A DNA stretch of 64,000 nt from Aspidapion aeneum. Its lineage: Eukaryota > Arthropoda > Insecta > Coleoptera > Brentidae. The stretch is taken from assembly GCA_963576565.1 (NCBI GenBank), contig OY755039.1, forward strand, positions 84,565,289 through 84,629,288, in the 5' to 3' direction. The translations under genes and the position numbers were made by a program. This document shows positions 1 through 12,821 of the stretch, one piece after another. The notes beneath the pieces are model-generated. The model worked only from the letters and a program-made list of their open reading frames with translations, was not told the origin of the DNA and searched no databases. Every line of letters starts with the position of its first letter. Position 1 is the first letter of the stretch.

Positions 1-42
1 CGGGTAGCATAGCTCTGCTATAGTCTATTTGCAATCATTATG

Positions 43-3000
43 GCAAACGTTCATCTCTCATAAATTTGTGCTACAGAACTGTTGTAAAGTGTCTGGTCAG
101 GATAAACTCAAAAAACAGACCTAGCTACTAGCAATATCTTGTATAGAATATGTGATAGAAGTTTTTTTTTGTCATTTTGTAATTTTTGTACTCTCTATAT
201 CATACATTTATGATTGAGATTTACAATAAGTTCAAACTAACAGTAAGCAACCACGAAGTATTTTCAAATTTTATATTTTTATATTTCCAGATTTTAAAAA
301 TGTATTTTTTTTTCCAAATTACACACAAGTTTTTTTTTGGAAAATAAACGTGACTGACTGATTTCTTTGTATCTCAGTAACAACTTTGTCGATTATGAGA
401 AATTTCTTTATTAGAAGGTCCACAAGTAAATCTTTAAAAATTTTAAAAAAGCACTAATTTGTTAAAACCATGGACTAAATAAATGTAGCCACAGCAAATA
501 TCGATTCTATACAATTATTATCAAATTAAAAATAAAAATTTACGTTTTATGTTACACAACATAGCATTCAAACATAGCATTCTTTAAAACGACGTACTTG
601 TCGAACTATTTTTGCTTTATAGTTTTCTTATTAAAGTACGTATTATTCTTTTCATAAAAGAAAATTTGATCTTTTTTCTAAAGTTGGATATTATCAGCAC
701 TATCTGCAAATTCACAGCTTTTAAGTAAAGTGAGGTAAATGTAAATTCCTCCTGCATATTTTTTTGGTTTTTTTGAGTGAGACTTTATTTTATTTATTTT
801 CTTTCACAACATGTAGGTAATCAAGTGAATTTCGTTTCATAATATTTTTCATTAAATTAAAAATATATTGTCGTTTATTATCGTAAGTTATTGTCAAGCC
901 ATTTTTGCAAAATGGTATACCTAATTAAATATTATGAAATGGAAAAACCTAGTGTAGAACCCTTCATTCAATTTTCTATGATTCAGGTAGAGCCTACTAA
1001 ATTGTCCGGACCAAAAACATTTGAGTTTTGACCGTAAAGTCGTAAACTAATTTTGTCTCAGGTATTATGTAGATATAGCATAATAAAAATATTTTGGGAA
1101 AAATCACAATAAAAATTATTTTTGCTTAAAGAGGAGTCATTATCTTTGCCCTTAAAGAAATTAATCCGCTACATGCGAAGTAATTAGGTAATTAACTATT
1201 TATGTTAATAAATTAACTTATCACACTTAAACATCTTATAAAATATTAACACCTTTGAAATTAAAACCTAAAACGACTTATTACCAAATAGATCATTCTG
1301 AGTTAAAACCATGATGTAGAAAGAGAAAAATGATTAAGGAGTTTGATAAAAAGCTCATATTATAAAAAAAAAATACTGATCTTTGTCGACATTAAAATTT
1401 GGTACATGTCTAACTTTGAAGACCTATTTTTTTTCGAAAAAAATCTAAAGAATCCTAAGAAAGGATATTAAGAAAATTCGACCTTTTTTAAAACAAAGCC
1501 ATTAAATAACCACCTTTAGCGAAAAATTTATGTTATTTATCATATTTTCAAAAATCAAAACGTTAACCTAACAGAAAACTAAACCTTTTTGGTAGAAAAA
1601 TTAAAAATGGCATCCATATCGGTTTACTAGTTACAGATGGTAACACAACTGAGCCTATTTAGAGAGAGTTTTATCCTATTTTTTTATTCGTATGTCATTG
1701 TATTGAATAATAACTTTACTGAAAAAATAAATAAATTATCCACCAATTAACTTAAAAGTCAAAACACATTAACTAAACTTAAGAAAGGACTATATTACCT
1801 ATTGAAACTGTCCATAAGCGTTTATCTCAGTACATATTTTAGATCGAGTCAAAATTTTTATTTATAAAGTCCTTTATTTTATCATCTGTATTTTACACTA
1901 AAATGCCACCTAGAGCAGTGACTGACATTGCACAAGTTGTAATTAAACATTATTTGTTAAAACCTACCACTAGTTTTATTGTCTAAGTAAAAGTGAAGAT
2001 CTCATTTTTCTGTGCATAATGTGTGTGACATTCACAAGTTACCACAGAACACAGTAGACAGAAAACATAATTTTTTAACAGTAATTTTTGAGTTACGTAT
2101 TTATTCGCACGGTAATTAAACATGTCTTGCATTGGTAATTTTAACAGTACATTCATTACCTTTTAAAAAGAATGGTGCTATCTATCTATTTATTTAGCTT
2201 TCTTCGATCCATCTTTGGATATAGGCCTCCTTCAATATCTTCCACTCTTTCCTGTATGACGCCGTGTTCATCCATCTAGTCCGCATGTTTCTTCAAATCG
2301 TGCGCTCATCTCATTTGTGGTCTTCCACTACCTCTTTTATTTTCCCAAGGTATCCAGTTTACAATACATTTGTTTGACAGAAGGACGATCGATTTAACAA
2401 ATGTATTGGTGCTATCGACCATGTCTTAAATGTAATAATATTTTGTAAAGCCATACAGTAATTTTTTGGAAAAAACATAATCTCATAGCATTTTTATTGC
2501 ATAAGGCTGAAGAAAACCACAAATCAATGTCCTAACACAGTAAAGATTTTTCTTAACCCTTTTTACTTGTTTTAAAGCGATAATTTGTTATAGCAGTGAA
2601 ATCGTTTTGATTAGTTTGAAGCTAGAAGATATTTTCTTGTAATTTTTATTAAAAAGACCAAGTTTACAGGTCATGTCCATGTCTTTATGACTATATAGGT
2701 ACATTATTGATTTTTATTAAAAAGATATACAAAATTAAGTAGCATATTTAAAATAACTAAAAATATAAACAATTTAAATAAATAAATTCGATAAGATCAA
2801 AGTACCATGTTTGATGTAATATGTAGGTTTACACCAAAACACCAGATAACCTAAAAAGATTGCTTAGCAGTTCCTTTTCCATACTATAGAGGAGAAGTAC
2901 TAATAATTGTTTCTAAAATTTAACCAAAGATAATGATAAATCAATCTATTTTTCTAAATTTGACTTGACCTTTGAAATTGGACAAAGGTATTTGATATTT

Positions 3001-3818
3001 TTCCTAAAATAAAACTCGCGTATTTTGAGTTTGAATAATTTTATACATAATCTTAAAAATAATATTATTTAGCATAAATAATAATTATTAAAATAAATAT
3101 ATCATAATTCCCTTTTAATAATTAAAGACTGGTTAAAGAGAAAGCGCAATATGGAAATATGGCAATTTAGGTTATACATAACCAATAAGCTAACTTAATT
3201 ATAAAATTAAATAAAATCAAACAACAAATATAAAACCCTTTGGATAATAATCAGTAAATAGGATTAGTAGTAACGAAATGAGATATAAATTAGTTAAACG
3301 ACTTCATTAGTGTGATTCAAGCAAATAAACTATTTTGAAAAACTAAATGAACTTTTGAAAATTATTGCAAATACCGTTGCAAAAAAAAATACCCTGTATA
3401 TTTGCTTGAATCAATTTAAGTATGGTAAAACTTTTTTTTATTTAGGCTGCATTTTTTTTTTAAATATCCAAGAAAGGTTTCGATAGAAAAAAACCGTTAA
3501 TTAATTTCATATTTTTTGGTCTCTTATTTCCAAGTATAATCCACTTGTAAACCGATAAATATGTTAAAAGACCACTTGAAACATCTGGCTAAACAAAATT
3601 ATAAAACACATGGGCATTTCCAAAAGGTCTTTTATTTAGAACAGAGAATATAGTATTCTTTGTGCGTGAAAGTAGGCACCAAGAAATAGTCTGGAATTTT
3701 TTAAAAATAAACACATCTGGAGAAAAAAAAACGTTTTGCAAAGAGCCTCTTTTCTTTACCTACTTCGTTGGTCCGTACGCATAACAGTGGCGTATCTATT
3801 TTATTTGGGGAAGGAAAT
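43..3818 (+). other. Internal non-coding region of copy A, left of the satellite
   Basis: Collinear with 28347-32000 of copy B with scattered substitutions and short indels. It is AT-rich with many homopolymer runs and no reading frame worth calling. The stretch 3430-3760 matches copy B (31645-31930) much less well than the rest. One old LINE fragment (2183-2406) is embedded. No promoter or RNA gene was recognised. Confidence 0.75.
2183..2406 (-). mobile_element. LINE 3' fragment, first site, copy A
   Basis: Read on the minus strand this has, with frame breaks, the arginine/tryptophan-rich C-terminus common in insect LINE polyproteins: a GRPQMR-like stretch, then WM, EW and EAYIQRW-like residues. 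A tail of AATAAATAGATA type lies at the 2183 end. The 10-bp direct repeat TGGTGCTATC flanks it at 2173-2182 and 2407-2416, as expected for target-primed insertion. Only about 220 bp remain, so it is strongly 5'-truncated. The same fragment with the same flanks sits at 30423-30648. Confidence 0.65.
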
Positions 3819-3830
3819 ATTATAATAAAT
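3819..3830 (+). repeat. 12-bp target-site duplication, left of satellite array
   Basis: ATTATAATAAAT abuts the left edge of the satellite array. The same 12 bp recur at 12543-12554 directly after its right edge, and occur once at the uninterrupted site in copy B (32001-32012). Confidence 0.85.
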
Positions 3831-6800
3831 ACTAACAAACGTGGAATTTCGTGGCTAATCGGGCAAAAAGGAGTTTTTTGTTTCCCTTATATTTTTCCGT
3901 GGGTAGCCTGAAAGCTTAACCTCACGGGGGTCCAAGATCTAATGGACACCTAATAAGTGTTGACAGTTAACCGTTTCGTCCTTATGGGACTCCTCAGAAC
4001 ACTGCTGGTCAATGTGACAAATCTTGCGAAGTTAATCAGACGGTTTTGTCTCTAATTAAATGTAATTAGTGAGCTAACTATAGCAAGAGGCGCCATCTAC
4101 CGAGATACGAGAGAAACAAAAAACCAAAAGCAGGCAAAAATACTGCTATACAATATCGATCAATGAAAAGATCGAATGCAAATAAAAGAAAACAACTATA
4201 GACCGTGGCGCCATCTACCGAGATACGAGAGAAACAAAAAACCAAAAGCAGGCAAAAACACTGCTATACAATATCGATCAATATAAAGATCGAATGCAAA
4301 TAAAAGAAAACAACTATAGACCGTGACCTACGACAGCTCTTTGTCTTTCAGGCCGGATCAACACAGATTGCATTTTTACCCGTCTTCACGACAGTGAGCG
4401 TCAATCAACGGAATTTTTAAGCCAAATAATACTAACAAACGTGGAATTTCGTACCCGTGAATTTAAAAATCAAACAAGTTTCATGGCTAATCGGGCAAAA
4501 AGGAGTTTTTTGTTTCCCTTATATTTTTCCGTGGGTAGCCTGAAAGCTTAACCTCACGGGGGTCCAAGATCTAATGGACACCTAATAAGTGTTGACAGTT
4601 AACCGTTTCGTCCTTATGGGACTCCTCAGAACACTGCTGGTCAATGTGACAAATCTTGCGAAGTTAATCAGACGGTTTTGTCTCTAATTAAATGTAATTA
4701 GTGAGCTAACTATAGCAAGAGGCGCCATCTACCGAGATACGAGAGAAACAAAAAACCAAAAGCAGGCAAAAACACTGCTATACAATATCGATCAATGAAA
4801 AGATCGAATGCAAATAAAAGAAAACAACTATAGACCGTGACCTACGACAGCTCTTTGTCTTTCAGGCCGGATCAACACAGATTGCATTTTTACCCGTCTT
4901 CACGACAGTGAGCGTCAATCAACGGAATTTTTAAGCCAAATAATACTAACAAACGTGGAATTTCGTACCCGTGAAATTAAAAATCAAACAAGTTTCGTGG
5001 CTAATCGGGCAAAAAGGAGTTTTTTGTTTCCCTTATATTTATCCGTGGGTAGCCTGAAAGCTTAAACTCACGGGGGTCCAAGATCTAATGGACACCTAAT
5101 AAGTGTTGACAGTTAACCGTTTCGTCCTTATGGGACTCCTCAGAACACTGCTGGTCAATGTGACAAATCTTGCGAAGGTAATCAGACGGTTTTGTCTCTA
5201 ATTAAATGTAATTAGTAAGCTAACTATAGCAAGATGCGCCATCTACCGAGATACGAGAGAAACAAAAAACCAAAAGCAGGCAAAAACACTGCTATACAAT
5301 ATCGATCAATGAAAAGATCGAATGCAAATAAAAGAAAACAACTATAGACCGTGACCTACGACAGCTCTTTGTCTTTCAGGCCGGATCAACACAGATTGCA
5401 TTTTTAACCGTCTTCACGACAGTGAGCGTCAATCAACAGAATTTTTAAGCCAAATAATACTAACAAACGTGGAATTTCGTACCCGTGAATTTAAAAATCA
5501 AACAAGTTTCGTGGCTAATCGGGCAAAAAGGGGTTTTTTGTTTCCCTTATATTTTTCCGTGGGTAGCCTGAAAGCTTAACCTCACGGGGGTCCAAGATCT
5601 AATGGACACCTAATAAGTGTTGACAGTTAACCGTTTCGTCCTTATGGGACTCCTCAGAACACTGCTGGTCAATGTGACAAATCTTGCGAAGTTAATCAGA
5701 CGGTTTTGTCTCTAACTAAATGTAATTAGTAAGCTAACTATAGCAAGAGGCGCCATCTACCGAGATACGAGAGAAACAAAAAACCAAAAGCAGGCAAAAA
5801 CACTGCTATACAATATCGATCAATGAAAAGATCGAATGCAAATAAAAGAAAACAACTATAGACCGTGACCTACGACAGCTCTTTGTCTTTCAGGCCGGAT
5901 CAACACAGATTGCATTTTTAACCGTCTTCACGACAGTGAGCGTCAATCAACAGAATTTTTAAGCCAAATAATACTAACAAACGTGGAATTTCGTACCCGT
6001 GAATTTAAAAATCAAACAAGTTTCGTGGGTAATCGGGCAAAAAGGAGTTTTTTGTTTCCCTTATATTTTTCCGTGGGTAGCCTGAAAGCTTAACCTCACG
6101 GGGGTCCAAGATCTAATGGACACCTAATAAGTGTTGACAGTTAACCGTTTCGTCCTTATGGGACTCCTCAGAACACTGCTGGTCAATGTGACAAATCTTG
6201 CGAAGTTAATCAGACGGTTTTGTCTCTAATTAAATGTAATTAGTGAGCTAACTATAGCAAGAGGCGCCATCTACCGAGATACGAGAGAAACAAAAAACCA
6301 AACGCAGGCAAAAACACTGCTATACAATATCGATCAATGAAAAGATCGAATGCAAATAAAAGAAAACAACTATAGACCGTGACCTACGACAGCTCTTTGT
6401 CTTTCAGGCCGGATCAACACAGATTGCATTTTTAGCCGTCTTCACGACAGTGAGCGTCAATCAACGGAATTTTTAAGCCAAATAATACTAACAAACGTGG
6501 AATTTCGTACCCGTGAATTTAAAAATCAAACAAGTTTCGTGGCTAATCGGGCAAAAAGGAGTTTTTTGTTTCCCTTATATTTTTCCGTGGGTAGCCTGAA
6601 AGCTTAACCTCACGGGGGTCCAAGATCTAATGGACACCTAATAAGTGTTGACAGTTAACCGTTTCGTCCTTATGGGACTCGTCAGAACACTGCTGGTCAA
6701 TGTGATAAATCTTGCGAAGTTAATCAGACGGTTTTGTCTCTAATTAAATGTAATTAGTGAGCTAACTATAGCAAGAGGCGCTATCTACCGAGATACGAGA

Positions 6801-9800
6801 GAAACAAAAAACCAAAAGCAGGCAAAAACACTGCTATACAATATCGATCAATGAAAAGATCGAATGCAAATAAAAGAAAACAACTATAGACCGTGACCTA
6901 CGACAGCTCTTTGTCTTTCAGGCCGGATCAACACAGATTGCATTTTTAGCCGTCTTCACGACAGTGAGCGTCAATCAACGGAATTTTTAAGCCAAATAAT
7001 ACTAACAAACGTGGAATTTCGTACCCGTGAATTTAAAAATCAAACAAGTTTCGTGGCTAATCGGGCAAAAAGGAGTTTTTTGTTTCCCTTATATTTTTCC
7101 GTGGGTAGCCTGAAAGCTTAACCTCACGGGGGTCCAAGATCTAATGGACACCTAATAAGTGTTGACAGTTAACCGTTTCGTCCTTATGGGACTCGTCAGA
7201 ACACTGCTGGTCAATGTGATAAATCTTGCGAAGTTAATCAGACGGTTTTGTCTCTAATTAAATGTAATTAGTGAGCTAACTATAGCACGAGGCGCTATCT
7301 ACCGAGATACGAGAGAAACAAAAAACCAAAAGCAGGCAAAAACACTGCTATACAATATCGATCAATGAAAAGATCGAATGCAAATAAAAGAAAACAACTA
7401 TAGACCGTGATCTACGACAGCTCTTTGTCTTTCAGGTCGGATCAACACAGATTGCATTTTTAACCGTCTTCACGACAGTGAGCGTCAATCAACAGAATTT
7501 TTAAGCCAAATAATACTAACAAACGTGGAATTTCGTACCCGTGAATTTAAAAATCAAACAAGTTTCGTGGCTAATCGGGCAAAAAGGGGTTTTTTGTTTC
7601 CCTTATATTTTTCCGTGGGTAGCTTGAAAGCTTAACCTCACGGGGGTCCAAGATCTAATGGACACCTAATAAGTGTTGACAGTTAACCGTTTCGTCCTTA
7701 TGGGACTCCTCAGAACACTGCTGGTCAATGTGACAAATCTTGCGAAGTTAATCAGACGGTTTTGTCTCTAATTAAATGTAATTAGTGAGCTAACTATAGC
7801 AAGAGGCGCTATCTACCGAGATACGAGAGAAACAAAAAACCAAAAGCAGGCAAAAACACTGCTATACAATATCGATCAATGAAAAGATCGAATGCAAATA
7901 AAAGAAAACAACTATAGACCGTGACCTACGACAGCTCTTTGTCTTTCAGGCCGGATCAACACAGATTGCATTTTTAGCCGTCTTCACGACAGTGAGCGTC
8001 AATCAACGGAATTTTTAAGCCAAATAATACTAACAAACGTGGAATTTCGTACCCGTGAATTTAAAAATCAAACAAGTTTCGTGGCTAATCGGGCAAAAAG
8101 GAGTTTTTTGTTTCCCTTATATTTTTCCGTGGGTAGCCTGAAAGCTTAACCTCACGGGGGTCCAAGATCTAATGGACACCTAATAAGTGTTGACAGTTAA
8201 CCGTTTCGTCCTTATGGGACTCGTCAGAACACTGCTGGTCAATGTGATAAATCTTGCGAAGTTAATCAGACGGTTTTGTCTCTAATTAAATGTAATTAGT
8301 GAGCTAACTATAGCACGAGGCGCTATCTACCGAGATACGAGAGAAACAAAAAACCAAAAGCAGGCAAAAACACTGCTATACAATATCGATCAATGAAAAG
8401 ATCGAATGCAAATAAAAGAAAACAACTATAGACCGTGACCTACGACAGCTCTTTGTCTTTCAGGCCGGATCAACACAGATTGCATTTTTAACCGTCTTCA
8501 CGACAGTGAGCGTCAATCAACAGAATTTTTAAGCCAAATAATACTAACAAACGTGGAATTTCGTACCCGTGAATTTAAAAATCAAACAAGTTTCGTGGCT
8601 AATCGGGCAAAAAGGGGTTTTTTGTTTCCCTTATATTTTTCCGTGGGTAGCTTGAAAGCTTAACCTCACCGGGGTCCAAGATCTAATGGACACCTAATAA
8701 GTGTTGACAGTTAACCGTTTCGTCCTTATGGGACTCCTCAGAACACTGCTGGTCAATGTGACAAATCTTGCGAAGTTAATCAGACGGTTTTGTCTCTAAT
8801 TAAATGTAATTAGTAAGCTAACTATAGCAAGAGGCGACATCTACCGAGATACGAGAGAAACAAAAAACCAAAAGCAGGCAAAAACACTGCTATACAATAT
8901 CGATCAATGAAAAGATCGAATGCAAATAAAAGAAAACAACTATAGACCGTGACCTACGACAGCTCTTTGTCTTTCAGGCCGGATCAACACAGATTGCATT
9001 TTTAACCGTCTTCACGACAGTGAGCGTCAATCAACAGAATTTTTAAGCCAAATAATACTAACAAACGTGGAATTTCGTACCCGTGAATTTAAAAATCAAA
9101 CAAGTTTCGTGGGTAATCGGGCAAAAAGGAGTTTTTTGTTTCCCTTATATTTTTCCGTGGGTAGCCTGAAAGCTTAACCTCACGGGGGTCTAAGATCTAA
9201 TGGACACCTAATAAGTGTTGACAGTTAACCGTTTCGTCCTTATGGGACTCCTCAGAACACTGCTGGTCAATGTGACAAATCTTGCGAAGTTAATCAGACG
9301 GTTTTGTCTCTAATTAAATGTAATTAGTGAGCTAACTATAGCAAGAGGCGCCATCTACCGAGATACGAGAGAAACAAAAAACCAAAAGCAGGCAAAAACA
9401 CTGCTATACAATATCGATCAATGAAAAGATCGAATGCAAATAAAAGAAAACAACTATAGACCGTGACCTACGACAGCTCTTTGTCTTTCAGGCCGGATTA
9501 ACACAGATTGCATTTTTACCCGTCTTCACGACAGTGAGCGTCAATCAACGGAATTTTTAAGCCAAATAATACTAACAAACGTGGAATTTCGTACCCGTGA
9601 ATTTAAAAATCAAACAAGTTTCGTGGCTAATCGGGCAAAAAGGAGTTTTTTGTTTCCCTTATATTTTCCGTGGGTAGCCTGAAAGCTTAACCTCACGGGG
9701 GTCCAAGATCTAATGGACACCTAGTAAGTGTTGACAGTTAACCGTTTCGTCCTTATGGGACTCCTCAGAACACTGCTGGTCAATGTGACAAATCTTGCGA

Positions 9801-10608
9801 AGTTAATCAGACGGTTTTGTCTCTAAATAAATGTAATTAGTGAGCTAACTATAGCAAGAGGCGCCATCTACCGAGATACGAGAGAAACAAAAAACCAAAA
9901 GCAGGCAAAAACACTGCTATACAATATCGATCAATGAAAAGATCGAATGCAAATAAAAGAAAACAACTATAGACCGTGACCTACGACAGCTCTTTGTCTT
10001 TCAGGCCGGATCAACACAGATTGCATTTTTAGCCGTCTTCACGACAGTGAGCGTCAATCAACGGAATTTTTAAGCCAAATAATACTAACAAACGTGGAAT
10101 TTCGTACCCGTGAATTTAAAAATCAAACAAGTTTCGTGGCTAATCGGGCAAAAAGGAGTTTTTTGTTTCCCTTATATTTTTCCGTGGGTAGCCTGAAAGC
10201 TTAACCTCACGGGGGTCCAAGATCTAATGGACACCTAATAAGTGTTGACAGTTAACAGTTTCGTCCTTATGGGACTCGTCAGAACACTGCTGGTCAATGT
10301 GATAAATCTTGCGAAGTTAATCAGACGGTTTTGTCTCTAATTAAATGTAATTAGTGAGCTAACTATAGCAAGAGGCGCTATCTACCGAGATACGAGAGAA
10401 ACAAAAAACCAAAAGCAGGCAAAAACACTGCTATACAATCTCGATCAATGAAAAGATCGAATGCAAATAAAAGAAAACAACCATAGACCGTGACCTACGA
10501 CAGCTCTTTGTCTTTCAGGCCGGATCAACACAGGTTGCATTTTTACCCGTCTTCACGACAGTGAGCGTCAATCAACGGAATTTTTAAGCCAAATAATACT
10601 AACAAACA
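3831..10608 (+). repeat. Direct-orientation satellite monomers (13 units)
   Basis: Thirteen head-to-tail units. The first lacks 32 bp near its start and carries a 118-bp internal tandem duplication (GCGCCATCTACCG at about 4089 and again at 4207), giving 600 bp. Variants show higher-order structure: units at 7001 and 8029 share GTCAGAAC, GATAAATC and CACGAGG, and units at 7515 and 8543 share GGGGTTTTTTG and GTAGCTTGAAAG, so a two-unit block was duplicated. Units at 5973 and 9057 share CGTGGGTAATCGG. Confidence 0.95.
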
Positions 10609-10609
10609 T

Positions 10610-12542
10610 GGCTTAAAAATTCCGTTGATTGACGCTCACTGTCGTGAAGACGGGTAAAAATGCAATCTGTGTTGATCCAGCCTGAAAGACAAAGAGCTGT
10701 CATAGGTCACGGTCTATAGTTGTTTTCTTTTATTTGCATTCGATCTTTTCATTGATCGATATTGTATAGCAGTGTTTTTGCCTACTTTTGGTTTTTTGTT
10801 TCTCTCGTATCTCGATAGATGGCGCCTCTTGCTATAGTTAGCTCACTAATTACATTTAATTAGAGACAAAACCGTCTGATTAACTTCGCAAGATTTGTCA
10901 CATTGACCAGCAGTGTTCTGAGGAGTCCCATAAGGACCAAACGGTTAACTGTCAACACTTATTAGGTGTCCATTAGATCTTGGACCCCCGTGAGGTTAAG
11001 CTTTCAGGCTACCCACGGAAAAATATAAGGGAAACAAAAAACTCCTTTTTGCCCGATTAGCCACGAAACTTGTTTGATTTTTAAATTCACAGGTACGCAA
11101 TTCCACGTTTGTTAGTATTATTTGGCTTAAAAATTCCGTTGATTGACGCTCACTGTCGTGAAGACGGGTAAAAATGCAATCTGTGTTGATCCGGCCTGAA
11201 AGACAAAGAGCTGTCGTAGGTCACGGTCTATAGTTGTTTTCTTTTATTTGCATTCGATCTTTTCATTGATCGATATTGTATAGCAGTGTTTTTGCCTGCT
11301 TTTGGTTTTTTGTTTCTCTCGTATCTCGCAAGATTTGTCACATTGACCAGCAGTGTTCTGAGGAGTCCCATAAGGACGAAACGGTTAACTGTCAACACTT
11401 ATTAGGTGTCCATTAGATCTTAGACCCCCGTGAGGTTAAGCTTTCAGGCTACCCACGGAAAAATATAAGGGAAACAAAAAACTCCTTTTTGCCCGATTAG
11501 CCACGAAACTTGTTCGATTTTTAAATTCACGGGTACGAAATTCCACGTTTGTTAGTATTATTTGGCTTAAAAATTCCGTTGATTGACGCTCACTGTCATG
11601 AAGACGGGTAAAAATGCAATCTGTGTTGATCCAGCCTGAAAGACAAAGAGCTGTCGTAGGTCACGGTCTATAGTTGTTTTCTTTTATTAGCATTCGATCT
11701 TTTCATTGATCGATATTGTATAGCAGTGTTTTTGCCTGCTTTTGGTTTTTTGTTTCTCTCGTATCTCGGTAGATGGCGTCTCTTGCTATAGTTAGCTCAC
11801 TAATTACATTTAATTAGAGACAAAACCGTCTAGTTAACTTCGCAAGATTTGTCACATTGACCAGCAGTGTTCTGAGGAGTCCCATAAGGACGAAACGGTT
11901 AACTGTCAAAACTTATTAGGTGTCCATTAGATCTTGGACCCCCGTGAGGTTGCTTTCAGGCTACCCACGGAAAAATATAAGGGAAACAAAAAACTCCTTT
12001 TTGCCCGATTAGCCACGAAACTTGTTTGATTTTAAAATTCACGGGTACGAAATTCCACGTTTGTTAGTATTATTTGGCTTAAAAATTCCGTTGATTGACG
12101 CTCACTGTCGTGAAGACGGGTAAAAATGCAATCTGTGTTGATCCGGCCTGAAAGACAAAGAGCTGTCGTAGGTCACGGTCTATAGTTGTTTTCTTTTATT
12201 TGCATTCGATCTTTTCATTGATCGATATTGTATAGCAGTGTTTTTGCCTGCTTTTGGTTTTTTGTTTCTCTCGTATCTCGGTAGATGGCGCCTCTTGCTA
12301 TAGTTAGCTCACTAATTACATTTAATTAGAGACAAAACCGTCTGATTAACTTCGCAAGATTTGTCACATTGACCACCAGTGTTCTGAGGAGTCCCATAAG
12401 GACGAAACGGTTAACTGTCAACACTTATTAGGTGTCCATTAGATCTTGAACCCGCGTGAGGTTAAGCTTACAGGCTACCCACGGAAAAATATAAGGGAAA
12501 CAAGAAACTCCTTTTTGCCCGATTAGCCACGAAACTTGTTTG
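10610..12542 (-). repeat. Inverted satellite monomers (4 units)
   Basis: The array inverts after AACAAACAT; a 19-nt spacer separates ...GGAATTTTTAAGCC from GGCTTAAAAATTCC.... Inverted unit starts fall at 10610, 11124, 11564 and 12076. The second has lost 74 bp between short TCG repeats (around 11327). The last unit is incomplete and ends at CAAACAAG of the monomer read on the minus strand. Arms of up to 1.9 kb could fold back on the direct units. Confidence 0.95.
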
Positions 12543-12554
12543 ATTATAATAAAT
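12543..12554 (+). repeat. 12-bp target-site duplication, right of satellite array
   Basis: Second copy of ATTATAATAAAT, followed by ATTGCATAAAAC exactly as at the uninterrupted site in copy B. Confidence 0.85.
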
Positions 12555-12740
12555 ATTGCATAAAACTATTTTGCATATTGTCCAGACCAGGGTATTATGT
12601 GTGTCCAAAACAAATATATTTTAAGATTTGGGAGAAAATTTCACTTTTTTTTTTACCCTCCCGTAGTTTCGCGCCTGACGCATCTATTCACATTTAACTT
12701 TACGGTATCTATTAACTGAACTATAATATAGTATTTATAG

Positions 12741-12821
12741 ATCAAACAAGCTTTCGTGAAAAAAAAGTTTTGTTTCTCTCATATTTTTCCGTGGGTAGCT
12801 TGAAAGCTACCGGGGGTCCAA
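12741..12821 (+). repeat. Solitary diverged satellite relic, copy A
   Basis: ATCAAACAAGCTTTCGTG, then AGTTTTGTTTCTCTC, then TTTTTCCGTGGGTAGC and CGGGGGTCCAA follow the order of the 514-bp monomer, with indels. Only about 80 bp match. It lies about 190 bp beyond the right edge of the array and also exists in copy B at 32199, so it predates the array insertion. Confidence 0.6.

Larger units (their letters stand above)
3831..12542. repeat. Satellite DNA array, 514-bp monomer
   Basis: About 8.7 kb of a 514-bp tandem repeat. Monomer starts, taken at ACTAACAAAC, fall at 3831, 4431, 4945, 5459, 5973, 6487, 7001, 7515, 8029, 8543, 9057, 9571 and 10084, with a partial start at 10598; spacing is exactly 514 bp except for the first unit (600) and one 513. 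From 10610 the array turns to the opposite strand. Monomers are nearly identical and share diagnostic variants, which indicates homogenisation. No reading frame runs through a monomer, so there is no sign that it codes for protein. Confidence 0.97.

Noticed and set aside
3831..12542. CRISPR-like array
   Set aside because: The repeats are 514 bp, contiguous and without unique spacers, in eukaryotic repeat DNA.
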